Shown piece after piece: positions 48,101 to 59,115 of a stretch of 64,000 nt of DNA. Made by a program: the position numbers and the translations under genes. This DNA comes from Edaphochlamys debaryana (taxonomy: Eukaryota; Chlorophyta; Chlorophyceae; Chlamydomonadales). Location of the stretch: positions 124,001 through 188,000 of the forward strand of contig JAEHOE010000009.1 in assembly GCA_016858145.1 (NCBI GenBank), given 5' to 3'. A model generated the notes under the pieces. It made no database searches. It was not told the origin of the DNA and saw nothing but the letters and a program-made list of their open reading frames with translations. Numbering within the stretch: the stretch's first letter is position 1; each line of letters starts with the position of its first letter.

Positions 48101-48591
48101 CCGGGTGCTTTGCGGCGGCGCTGCTTCGCGGCAGCGTGGCGGCGGCGGTGGCTCTTACCTGTGAGGCCTCCCGGCGGGCGGCTTTCCTCCGCCGCGACGG
48201 GCCCTGCGCCGGCGGCGAGGATTGCCGCCATGGGCCCGGGCCCTCCGGCAGCGCGGACGAGGCCGCTGCGGCCGCGGCTGAGTCCGACCCACATCGCCCT
48301 GGCTCCGACCCACACGGCGACTGCGGCCACCACTCCCGCGGACCGGCGCACAGCGCCGCCCGCAGCAACCCGTCGGCCCACCTGGGGCCCAGGCACCGGG
48401 CTCAGACGCATGGGCACAGCCACGGCCACACGCACGTACAACTGCACTTGCACGGGAGCGGTGGCGGTGCCGGTGGGGCCGCGCGCAGCGGCCTGGGCGG
48501 GCCTTTGGTGGCGCCGTCTCATCCGGAGCATGGCTTGCTGGAGCGACCGCCTGTCCAGGAGGGGGCTGCGAAAGGGACCAAGCATGAGTGA
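42102..48591 (+). CDS. Large multi-pass membrane protein with ankyrin-like segments and His-rich tail, unknown function
   Basis: Eight exons (42102-42284, 42428-42620, 42834-42930, 43291-43444, 43863-46900, 47043-47256, 47391-47821, 47994-48591) give about 1635 residues with consistent phases. Hydrophobic helices cluster near the N-terminus (YDALYLAVISLTFPLYWL; HLCTLGGAMLLLLV; AVAGAAAVALAAALWGW at about 247-266). They recur near the C-terminus (VMVALSLAATATAAAAL; HQVLLLLYHAVVVALV; VVQVVEAAACLALRFL). Between them lies a long Ala-rich soluble region with two ankyrin-like segments (DADGLTLLHRAVRSGDAATI and AHGLTPLHYAAVLED, about 1035-1105). The tail has a dense His cluster (HGHSHGHTHVQLHLH, about 1577-1590). 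I do not recognise the family. The third intron uses a GC donor. The exact start is uncertain: the ATG at 42102 is the first in frame after 42057. Confidence 0.72.
43067..43170 (-). repeat. Dispersed repeat, copy 2, inside an intron
   Basis: The reverse complement matches copy 1 at 4075-4330, with both modules (the GGGCTGAG...GGATTACCCC part and the palindromic CGCCCCC...GGGGGCG part) close together. It lies within the third intron (42931-43290) of the membrane-protein gene, antisense to it. Confidence 0.65.
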
Positions 48592-49291
48592 GCCTACGTC
48601 TTAGACGCCCCAAGCGGGTTTTGGCCATCGTAGCAGGGCGGCGGTCGGACTGGCGTCCCAACCCAGATGGGGCCCCTTACGCCCTGTCTACGGTACAGTA
48701 GGACGGCACGCATCAATCTAGGCAGCATTGTGGCTGGTACTGGTGCGCTTTAGGGTCATTGTGCCTTTGAGACTGCAAGTGAGAAAGTTATAGCAGCTGG
48801 GCGTTTGGAGATAGGCGTGAAAGGCGTACTTCAGGAACAATAAGCGCGGAATGCGCGTTGAGGGCGCGGGCGTGCTGGTGGGGGCTTCACAGAATTGCCG
48901 GGCAGTGCTTTACTTGGTGTCATTCGGTTTTGCTTTGACCCCACGACTTCTTCGTGTGGAGCTGGGTGACCTAGCCGGGTCTTGGTCTTGCGCTGGAGGG
49001 GTGGACTGGGTACCGGTAAGCTGCGGGTCTGACCGCCAGATGCGGGCATTCATGGTTACTATCGACCTTCACCCAGGAAGAGATCCACTGCAAAGCTGAC
49101 GTGCACGGCGCTGTCTGAGTGTGGGTGTATGGGTGTGTGTGTATGGCGGGTCGTTCGCTTGGGGCTGCTTGGGCGTTGTCGCCCTCCGGCGGGCCCAGGC
49201 CTCGTGTGGAATGGCGGGAAGGCTCGAGAAGGCTGGGTTCGTCGTTCGTGCCCGATGGCTAGTACGTGGTGAATTCGCGGCCGCTGAGTGA
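48592..49291. other. Intergenic DNA between membrane protein and acyltransferase
   Basis: About 700 bases of 3' and 5' flank between two co-oriented genes. No TGTAA motif, repeat or coding exon could be supported. Confidence 0.5.
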
Positions 49292-52200
49292 ATGCATCAC
49301 GTATCCTATCGTTTACTGATCGCTTCCTGCCTTGCGTCTCACACGGCCAGACTGTACACGGCCCAGAAGCCGAACACCCATCGCGGGATGTTCTTATCGG
49401 GACTGTCGCCTAGCGCCGCCGGCGTATCGACGAGTAGGCGCCGACATGATACGGCCCTTCTTACTCGTGGGCTGCGGTCGGCTGTGTCGCCGCCCGTTCA
49501 ATCGCGTAGCGTTGGTTCCCGGAGCGCTGCCGGAACAGTGCCCGCACCTGTCGCGGAGCCTATTAACGGAGTAGGACACCCCCACAGCGTGGACAGCAAC
49601 GGTGGTGCGCATTCGGCAACACCTTCTGCCGTCCACTCGATGCCCGACCTTCTCCAAGGCGTACACATAGCGTACCAGGGAGGCGACGACAAGGAGTTAC
49701 CCTTTCTCCTAGCGCTGCCGGACATAGATGGTGTCGGCGTGACCTCAAAACTGCAGTGGCAGGTGAATCGTCAAGTGGGCCCAATCTCACCCCGAGAGGC
49801 ACCGGCTGAAGGGGAGTGCGTACCCAACAACTCCCTGGTGTACAGACCGGTCGCACGCGCGTAGAGGCCGCGGGCCGCCGGCAGCCCCTACCCCTTACCC
49901 TGCCACCATCGTCTGACCTGTCCCCCTCTTCCCCTCCCAATTACCAGGAGTGGGCCCAGCGCTTCGAGCTCCATACGCTCAGCCTGGACCCTGACTTTGG
50001 GGGCAGCTTTGCGGAGCTTACATCCAGCGTGGCCAGGTCGGCCATCACTTGGGTGGCTTAGCAGCAGGGTCCAGCTGCAGAGCATCGTCCCTCTGTCCTA
50101 GCTGAAGCCGTTGTGGGGCCTCAGCGAGACCAGGGTCCCCAAGCCTGGCGTGTCGTTTAGCTAGGTCCACCCACTTACTACTGCATGTGTACATGGCAGC
50201 ATCAAACCTGCTATCATGGCCGGCACACGGGAGTTGTCACCGATGTACTCCGCTCCCCCCGCCCCCCCCCCCTCCCCCACTTGCACTGCAGCTGGCTGGA
50301 TGCCCGCCTGGCCGGGGCGCCCCCCACCCGCCCCGTGTACGTGCTGGGGGAGGGCTTCGGTGGCGTGCTGGCGCTGGCGCTGGGGTGGCAGTGCAGGTAA
50401 GCGCGTCACTGCAATGCATACCAGGGTGCCAGGGACCAGTTGCCGGACCTCGCCCTCTGAACCTCTTCCGCCCAGCCGACTCACGTGCGCGCCTCACACT
50501 TCTCCCATGCCCTTTGATCGCGCTTGCAATTGCTCTGTCAGCTAGCAGCTCTTGCTCTTTCCCAACAATCTGTTGCTTCCCTGGCGGCCTTGGCCATACA
50601 ATCCCGGCGCGTGTGTCTTCCCAACAACCAATCCCCTGACTCCCCCTCCACCGCCGTGCCGTTGGCGCAGGGCCGTGGTCAACCGGCTCATCCTGGTCAA
50701 CCCCGCCACCTCCTTCTCCTCCTCGCCCCTGGGCCGCGCCTTCGCCGCCCTGGAGCGCCTGCCGCTGCCGCCGCAGGTCCTGCAGGGACTGGACAGGTGC
50801 GGGGGCCGGCGTGGATCAGTTCACGGTTAGCGGTTTGCACTTGGCGGTTGCTTGATCCTACCGGTATGAATCACAAGCATTCACGCTGCCGTGTTCCCCT
50901 CACACGTGCCGCCCCTGCCTCTCCCTCGCAGCCTGCCGCCCCTGCCGCTGCCGCTGCCCCTCCCGCTGCCGCCCCCGCCCTCCCCCCTGGCGCTGGCGCT
51001 GGCCCCCATGCTGGCGCAGAACCCGGGGGCGCTGCTGCGGGGGCTGGCGGGCAGCCTGGCCAGCGGGCAGCCGGCGGAGGCCGCCAAGGTGGGGAGTGCG
51101 GGGAGTGCGGGGCACCGGGCTTGGTCTTTGCGCTACTCCTTGATGAGGAGAGTGGCACAATAGGGCATTCATCATTGGCGTCATTACTCCCCCCCGCCCC
51201 CGTGCAATACACCGCACCCGACCCCCTTGCTACCCCCCCCCCCCCCATCCCCCCCCCCCAGGCGCTGACCGAGGCGGTGGCGCAGCTGGACTCGCTGGGG
51301 GCGGTGCTGCCGCCCGCGGCGCTGCGGCGGAGGCTGCGGCTGCTGGCGGAGGGCAGCAAGTGAGCGCTTGAGGGGGGCGTGGCAGGGGCCCGACAGGGAA
51401 TTGGCCCGCTCCGGGATCGGGGTGCCTGATGCAACTAGAGCCCTCCACAGGCCTGTGCCGCAGCCTTCACACAAGCCTGCTCCGCCGGCTCATGAGCCCG
51501 TGTCGAGCTCCCTCCCCCCGACCCACGCCCCCCCTGTGTGTCCACAGGGCGGTGGCCCCGCTGGTCCGCTCCGTGCCGCAGCGCACGCTGGTGCTGGCGG
51601 GGGGCTCGGACGCGGCGCTGGGGTCGGCCCAGGTGGCGGGCAAGCTGGAGGAGCGCATGCCCCGGGCGTTCAAGAAGGCAGGGCGGGCGTGGGGCGCGGG
51701 TCTGTGGTTTGGGTGCCGGAGGGGTGGCGGCACGGGGTGGCAAAGCCGAAAGAGAGGATGCAGACTGTTCCCGGCCCCTGCACTAGCGTCCCCCGACACA
51801 CCCCATCCAGCCCGTGTGTGTCTCTGTCTCTGCTCCCTGTCCCACCTCCCTTCAACCGCCACCGCTCCTTTTCTCCTCCCCTCTTACCCCCCGCCCCTCC
51901 CCCCCCTCCTCCGCTCCTCCCCTCCTCCCAACCCCCCCCCCCCCAGGTGCTCCCTGACGCTGGCCACGCGCTGCTGTCCGAGCCCGGCGGCGCCCTGCTG
52001 CCCCTCCTGGACGCAGAGGGCTTCTACGTCACACGCCGCGTCTTCAGCTCGCCGCTGCCCCCCGGGGCCGACCCCGCCTCCGTCAACGTGTTCGGATCCG
52101 CGGGGCCCGTGGAGGTGCCCAACGAGCAGGTACGGCACGGCACCGTACGGGCGACACAGCCGTATGATATGGCTGTACGGGACTGGTTCTCACTCACGCG

Positions 52201-55200
52201 CCCAGCCTGCCTCCCTCATAACACCACCACCATAACCCTGTGCGATCATCCCCTCGTTTTACTGCAGGAGGTGCACCGCTACTCCAAGGCCTGGAACAAC
52301 CGCATGCGCGAGATCAACTCCCCCGTCTTCACCTCCACGCTGCCGGACGGAACGCGCGTGCTGGGGCTGGCGGGGCTGCCCTCGCGCCTGCACCCGCACC
52401 CCGCCACCGCCGGCGGCGGCAGCAGCCACAGCGGCCCCGCTGCAGACGGCGCGGGGAACAGCGGCAGCGGCAGCGGCAGCGGCGGCGAGGAGGGCGGGCC
52501 GCAGGCGGCGTCTGCGGGAGCCGGGGCGGAGGCGGCGGGGTCAGGGGCAGGGGCGCAGGGCTCCACTGGCGCAGGCGAGGGCGAGTCCCAGGGCGCGGGT
52601 GGTCTGCCCCCCGACTGGGGCGACGGCCCGCTGCTGTTCGTGGGCAATCACCAGCTCTTCGCCTTCGACATGACGGTGGGGGGGGGCAGGAAAGGGAGAG
52701 GCGAGGAAGGGAGAGCGGAGGAAAGGAGAGAGGAGGGAGGAACGGGGAGCGGAGGGAGGGAGAGCGGAGGAACGGGGATGATCTGTGGGGGCTCACGCCC
52801 AGCACAGGGACTTGACCCTATCCTGCGAGCAACCCGCCGGACCCAAGGTCCACCTCTCGAACTGGAACCCGGAACTCTGTGCTTACCCCTCACACACACC
52901 CACCGCTTCCCCTCTCCCCCCCAGGTCATGGTGGAGCAGGTGCTGCTGGAGAAGGGCATCCTCATGCGGGGCCTGGCGCACCCCTGGCTGTTCAAGTGAG
53001 GGCGCAGCCTCATGCCGGGAGGGGGTGGAGCGGGCTGGAGCGGGGGCTTGGGGTCGAGGAGCGAGGGCCGCTGCGGTATCCCCCGGGAGGCATGCATGAC
53101 GTGATGCACATGTGTGACGTGTGGTGTCAGTCACCGCAAGTGCCGAGGAATAAGACCTCTTGCGCCTGCCCTTCCCCGCCCGGGTCCTGCGCACGCACCC
53201 CCATCCGCCCTCGCTGCACCCTCCCAACCCAACACCACACCCCTCTCCGCCCCCACCCCTCAACGCCGCTCACCTCCGAGTCCCTCAACCCCCCCACCCC
53301 TAACCTCGCCCCAGGGAGAGCGTGCCCCGCGGCAGCACGCTCATGGGCGCAGGCGGCCCCGGCTCCCCCTCCTCCTCAACCGCCAGCGCCAGCAGCAACG
53401 GCCATGCCGCCGTTGGTAGCCGCACTCACAGCAGCAGTAGCGGCAGTAGCAGCAGTAGCGGCGGCGGTGCCAGCACAAAGGCGGCGGCTGGCGGCGGCGG
53501 TGACAGCGGCGTGAGTAAGCTGATCGAGACGAGCACGTCCATCATGTCGGCGCTGGGGGGCATCCGGGTGGACGGGGGCCGCAAGGACGAGGAGGAGGGC
53601 GGCGGCGGCAGCGACGATTCGACTGCCTTCCTGGGCAACATGTACCAGTCGTTCGGGGCGGTCAAGGTGGGAGGGGGGTGGCGGGACGGGGAGGCCAAGG
53701 TGGGAGGGGGGTGGCGGGAAGGGGGGGCCAAGGTGGGGGGCTGGGGCCGGGGGCTATAGGGGTCAGTGCGGGTGCTTGGCGCTAAGGCGGTACGTGTGCT
53801 GACCGGGTGCCGGGTGTCAGATGTATGGCTACAATGCCGCCTGCAACCCTATCCTTCATGTCTCCACCAGGTCACACCCACCGCCATGTTCCGGCTCCTG
53901 TCCAACGGTGCGTGGAGGCTGGGATGGTGGGAAGCCTGCAGGAGGGTGCACACAGCGCACAGCGCTGCCAGCCAAGGCGCTCCGCGAGGGAAGGCTCCCT
54001 TCATTCCAAGGCGGGAAAGAGACTGGGCCCCTGGGCCCCTTGCCTTCCATCCAGTCGCCGGCCCTCCACCAACGCCCCCCCGCCTTCCTCCTTGATGCCT
54101 CCCCCTCCCCCCACACCCCCACCCCCAGGCGAGGCCGTGCTGCTGTACCCGGGGGGCGTGCGCGAGGGCTTCAAGCGCCGCAACGAGAAGTACGAGCTGT
54201 TCTGGCCGGAGCGGTGAGGGGGGGGGGGAGGAGAGGGGGAGGGGGAGGGCAGCTGTTCTGGCCGGAGCGGTGAGGGGGGGGGGAGGAGAGGGGGAGGGCA
54301 GCTGTTCTGGCCAGAGCAGTCAGGAGGTCGGGGTGGTGGGGAGGAGGCGGGGGGCATGGGCGGCTGGATGTGGGTCGGGGGCGTCACGGGAGTTCAGTGC
54401 ATCCCTCCCCCTTTCCCCTCCTCCCCTACCCCCCCGCTACCCCCCAGCTCCGAGTTTGTCCGCATGGCCGCCCGCTTCGGCGCCACCATCGTGCCCGTGT
54501 CCGCCATCGGGCTGGAGGACTCCCTCGCGCTGGTGCTGGACAGCGACGAGATGCAGCGGAGCCCGCTGTTCAGTGAGCCCCGGGTTTGGCGGGGCCGGGG
54601 TTGGGAAGGGGGATGTAGGGACCGGGGTGGCAAGGGGCTGGGACGAGGGAGGGAGCCACTCGAGCCATAGCAGCCACATCCCGTAATCATATCCCCACCG
54701 GCTCCACACCCTCCTTATCTCCGCACCCCCAACCCGAACTCCAAGCCAACCTCTCCACCGCTCCCCCCATCGCAGGCGCCGCCGACCGCGAGCGCGCCGC
54801 CGCCACCCCCACCGCGCGCGTGGGCGTCGCTGCGGGCGCCGGCATCGACGAGACCTTCGTGCCGCCGCTCATCGCCCCCTCCTGGCCGCCCTCGCGCTTC
54901 TACTTCCACTTCGGCAAGCCCGTGCGCACCTCCCCGGACATGGCCAAGGACCGGGAGGCGTGCGACAAGGTGCGTACGGCAAGCGCGCGTGCGGGGTGGC
55001 AGGCGACGAACCGCAACCGCGGAGGGTGGGCTTCCGGTGTGGGAACATAGTTTCCTGGTCGTGTCTGTGAACACCGGTGCGCTGGAGTTGCCCCTGCACC
55101 CCTCCTTGTCGGTACCCCGCCTGACCCCGCTCGCCGCGCCACCGCCCTCACACACTGCTGGTGCAGGTGTACGGCGAGGTCAAGTCTGCGGTGCAGGACG

Positions 55201-55322
55201 GCATCACGTACCTGCTGCGCAAGCGCGAGCAGGACCCGTACGCCGACTTCCTGACGCGGATGGTGTACGAGGCCAACCCCCCCTTCGGGCCCAAGCGGGT
55301 GGCGCCCACCTTCGAGCCCTGA
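49292..55322 (+). CDS. Phytyl ester synthase / diacylglycerol acyltransferase-type protein (alpha/beta-hydrolase plus LPLAT)
   Basis: Sixteen exons (49292-49762, 49948-50036, 50292-50396, 50671-50796, 50932-51088, 51262-51359, 51548-51677, 51947-52129, 52268-52675, 52925-52995, 53315-53666, 53871-53907, 54129-54213, 54448-54572, 54776-54969, 55167-55322) give about 928 residues. Domain order matches the plant plastid PES/ELT family. A Ser/Arg-rich probable transit peptide is followed by a hydrolase half (FLLALPDIDGVG; VYVLGEGFGGVLALAL; VLPDAGHALL). The acyltransferase half has VGNHQLFAFD (His 581, Asp 587), YPGGVREGFKRRNEKYELFW and EFVRMAARFGATIVPV. Family members esterify phytol or diacylglycerol with fatty acids, linked to chlorophyll breakdown and plastoglobules. 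Here the nucleophile of the GxSxG elbow is Gly (residue 208). Low-complexity inserts in exons 9 and 11 explain the extra length. Intron 7 needs a GC donor. Confidence 0.87.
53663..53745. repeat. 33-bp tandem repeat spanning a splice donor
   Basis: The end of exon 11 plus its donor (CAAG|GTGGG) is repeated with a 33-base period, with potential donors at 53667, 53700 and 53733. The first two are followed by GAGGGGGGTGGCGGGA. The reading frame stays open across all three. Confidence 0.9.
54195..54321. repeat. Triplicated exon end with splice donor
   Basis: The segment AGCTGTTCTGGCCGGAGCGG plus GTGAGGGG, which ends exon 13, starts at 54195 and is repeated at 54251. A decayed third copy, with CAGTCAGG in place of CGGTGAGG, begins at 54300. 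The units are 56 and 49 bases apart with purine-rich spacers. Confidence 0.88.
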
Positions 55323-55709
55323 TCCGCCCTGGGGGGCCGGACTGTGGGCGAGTGGGAGGTGGAGGTGGAGTTAGGAGGAGGACTGCAGTGAGGAGGAGGA
55401 GGGGAAGGACACGGGGGAAGGAGGGGGGGCCGAGGGTAGGGACCAGGGTAGGGAAGCGCACGGGCTTGAGCGGTTGGGCGAGCGATGCGAGAGAGCGGAG
55501 CGGAGGCGTGAGAGGAGCAGGGGCGGGAGTGGTGCTTGGTGCTTAGTTTGCGCTTTGAACACCTTGGAACCTTGCATACCTACTGCTTTGAAGCACAAGC
55601 AGTGTCCCGCGTTTGCTCAATTCTACAGCTTAGTCGACCAGCCTCGCGCACTGCCCGTTTTTCTGATGCCCTAGTCCTACGCTTATAACATACAGTAGCG
55701 GCGGCCTAG
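55323..55709. other. Short intergenic DNA
   Basis: 387 bases between the acyltransferase stop and the next start codon on the same strand. The first part is G-rich 3' UTR-like sequence. No separate feature was seen. Confidence 0.5.
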
Positions 55710-57613
55710 ATGGAGTGCCAGTCGCGCGGAGCCGCTGTTGCGGATCCCGGCCATCCTGCGAACGAGGACGCCGAGGTCTCGGGCCCGCACCTCTGGCTGC
55801 CCGAGATCGCCCAACATATCGCCAGCTTCCTGCCGCCCAACTTCGTCGCCTGCACGCTCCGCGCCTTGGACAAGGCGTCCTCGGAGCAGTTCATCGACAT
55901 GACCGCGGTGCAGCTCTCGCATCCGGCACCCGCTTGGGCCTTTGCGGAGCACTGGCTGGCGGCTGGAGCCTGCAAGAGCCTTGACGCTAACCGGCAGCAG
56001 AAGCTGCTGCGCCTCGTTGCCGCCAGCGGCCATGTCGGCAACCTGCAGACCGCCCTCCGCGCGGCCGCCTGCAAGCCGGACGACGAAGTCCTCGCGGCTG
56101 CCGCTCGCTCGGGCGCCGTGGACTGCTGCAAGTACCTCGTGGAGGCGGTCAAGCTCCCGGCGGAAACCGGCCTGTGTGCCGCCGCCGAGGGCGGCCACGG
56201 AGCCCTCTGCACGTGGCTGCTCGCCAAGCGGACCAAGCGATGGCGGCCCACAGTTTACGAGGCAGTGGGGTTGCTGAGAGCAGCGGCGGAAGACCTTGAT
56301 CTGGACGCCCTGCAGCGTCTGTTCAAGGTCGTCGGGAAGACGTTGACGGTGGCCAAGGACTACCAATCGGCCATACCCCTCGCGGCCGCCATCGGCAGCC
56401 CGACTCCGGACTGGGAGGCCAAGGCAGGATTCCTCCTCGCCAAGGGCTGCTCCCTCTACGACAGCTCCGCTGACTACCTCATCCAGCTGCCTCTGGACGT
56501 CGCCCGGCAGCGGCTCGACTGGATCGAGGCTCAGGACTACCCCCTTGACCACCTCGGCCTGGACGGCGTCCTCGCCGTCGGCAACGCGGAGTCCCTGGGG
56601 CTGATGCTGGATGCGGGGGCCTCGGGCTTCGACCGCTGGGTTTACCGCGAGCCCAACGGCTGGGCGGGGCGGCTGCTGGTCGAAGCGGGGCAGATGGAGC
56701 CGGAGGAAGCTGTGGGCCCCACAGTCAAGGCCGGCGCTGAGGGGCTGCCCGTGCTGCGCTGGCTGGTGGAGACGTACGGGGAGGAAGTGCTTGACCCCGA
56801 GTCGGAATTCATGAACGACCACACCAGCTGGGACTTCAGAGACGCTGCAGTGACCGGTAGCGTGGAGATGATGGAGTTCCTGCTGTCCCTCGAGAACGCG
56901 GAAGCGTACGGCCTCGAGCTGAGCTCGTCCACGTGGGCTGACGTGGCCGAGTCGGGCTCCGTGGCGGCCCTGGAGTGGCTGGCGCAGAGGGACTGCCCCA
57001 AGCCGGTGGGTGCCGTTTATTAGATGAGGGGCTGCTGCATGCTTGCTGAAAGGGCGGCGTACTTGGGGAACGGGGAGCCGAGGATGGGTTGAGTCTTGCC
57101 CGTGTGCCCTGAACCTGCTGCGTGCATCCCTCGAAACTCGGGCAATCTGCGCTCAGCAGTCAGCACTCAAATCCCTCAACCTCTTACTCTTCGCGCCCCT
57201 CCCCGCCCCATCCTCAGGACGACGGTCAGCCCTACTTGGCCGAACTCCGCAACGGCGACGCCGGCACGGTGCGAGCGCTGCGGCGGCTGGGGCTGCCGTG
57301 GGACATGCACCGCCCTTGGACGCGGATGCTCACCATTGCAGCGGCGAACGGACTGGGTCTCAACACGCTGCGCTGGATGGTGGCGGAGGGCTGGACGGTC
57401 AACTGGGACAGCGAGAAGGCGGCGGCGGAGGAGAGGGTGCGCGAAGGGCAGCCTGGCGCGGTGGAGCTGCTGGCGTGGATGGAGGAGGCCTCGGCCCCGA
57501 AGCAGCGGCGGAGCCCGAGGCTGCGGGCGCGCAAGGCCCCTGCGGCAGGCACGGGGCAGCTGCAGGGGCAGGGCGGGCGCGGGGGCAAGAGGCAGAAGCG
57601 GGGAGGGAAGTAG
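55710..57613 (+). CDS. F-box-like / ankyrin-like repeat protein
   Basis: Two exons (55710-57005 and 57218-57613, phase 0) give about 563 residues. Residues about 26-60 (LPEIAQHIASFLPPNFVACT) resemble an F-box helix pair. The rest consists of degenerate ankyrin-like helical repeats, with alternating motifs such as LLRLVAASGHVGNLQTAL, VLAAAARSGAVDCCKYLVEA, AAVTGSVEMMEFLLSL and VAESGSVAALEWLAQR. The C-terminal tail is basic (RRSPRLRARKAP, then KRQKRGGK), a possible nuclear signal. The pattern is typical of a large group of ankyrin-like proteins in volvocine algae. F-box proteins of this layout could act as substrate adaptors of SCF ubiquitin ligases, which is inference only. Base composition is less repetitive than in the neighbouring genes, and both exons look well conserved as coding sequence. 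Confidence 0.8.
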
Positions 57614-59115
57614 GAGGCAGGGGGATGACCGGCGGGATGTGGAGACATCTCACATGCAGCGTTTGCGGGAAACAGCACAGGAGAGGGTCTGCTTGGAAGG
57701 AGGCGGTGAGAGGCAGTGATCGGGCCCTTGCCTGTGGCGCTGGCTTAAGACATGCGTGTTAGCCCGCGGCGGAGGCTTGTGCGTTCGCTGGGCGATCGGT
57801 TGCAAGGGTCCGCCGCCCGTGGGCAGTTGCCATGTGGGTTGTTGCCACGTTGGGCAGTTGCCACCTGGTTGTTGCCACGTTGGTCCGTGTTCCACCAGAA
57901 CTGCATACATGATGGCTTGAGTTAGCTCTGCTGATGTGCGCTTCAAGTATAGGGGGCACTCTTCTCGTCGAGTGCTAGCCAGCTCCGGCACGGGAGCACG
58001 GTTGAGCCTGCTGTGTTTGCTTGCTCAGGCCAGGGGGGTGCATGGGACCCCGACGGTAGCGGTCCGGCAGTATTGAGATTGTGGACTATGCTCGGACTTG
58101 CCAACCGCATGCCCGTTGACCCGCGTTGACCAGCATCAGACTCCGCCAGGGAGGCCTCACAGGCTCTGAGGCATGCAGATGGGCCTCCTAGACGTCGGCC
58201 CAGAGGCGCTTGCCTCCGGGCCTTCGCCTGCATCGGGCCATCGGGCCATGAGCTGATGAAGCCCACCGGGCACAGTATGGGAACAAACCGCCTGGCGGCG
58301 CTGCCAGGAGGAGGGTTTCTGTGCTCGCAGGGGCCGTGCAGCGTAGTCCAGGAGGAGGGGCTGTCGGGGGCCTCTACCGCAGGCTGCCCAGTGTGCATAA
58401 CTGCATATGCGCCCTCCACCTTGCCAAGGGCCCCGCACCCTCCCCGCATCCAATTTAGCAGCCCCTGCGCCTGACCCCGCCCCGACGACGCCGCCAGCTG
58501 CGTTTGCCATAGGTGTGGGGACGGTCGGCCGCCCTCCCCGACACGCCCTGTCTCTCCTACATTAGGTTGCCTCAGCCGGCCTTACACGTGCCATTTTCCT
58601 TGCACCAATTCGCTCTGGCATCCCGAGAGTCTCTGGGATAGATCGTTCCCCGTGGTTCCCTGCGCCTCCTCAACCCCAAGCACCAGGCGCTAGGTGGCTA
58701 CAGACCAGCTGTTGACTCCAAAGTCCAAACCGGCAACTCCTTCTGTGCTCAGCCAGGCCCAGCCAGGGCCAGCCTGCCATGAGCCATCCTAACCTGCACC
58801 CCCAAAACAGGCCTTTGCCATGCGACCTCGCGCCTCAACCCCCCTTAAGCAGTTCACGTCACGTTCGCATGATCGTCCTTCGAGCTCTTACTCAAGCAAC
58901 TAACGCAGCGCCCACCCAACGGCACCCGGTCCACACATGGTCTCACTTTGCAGTGACAGTGCCGGCCCCGGCCCTATTGCCCCATCATCCGTACCGCATC
59001 GCTGCGTGCCTCCTGCCGAGATGGTCCCACGCGCCAGCAAGGGGACGTTGCAAGCCTGCCCCCCGTGTCTCGCCCTTACCAGCCCTCAGATAATCGTACA
59101 ATGATGGTAGCGAGA
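57614..59115. other. Convergent intergenic DNA between ankyrin-like gene and GH16 gene
   Basis: About 1.5 kb. TTACA at 58582-58586 reads TGTAA on the minus strand, about 530 bases beyond the GH16 stop, and is a candidate poly(A) signal. A GTTGTTGCCACGTTGG-like short repeat (three imperfect copies of TTGCCACSTKG) lies at about 57827-57885. No gene was seen. Confidence 0.5.
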
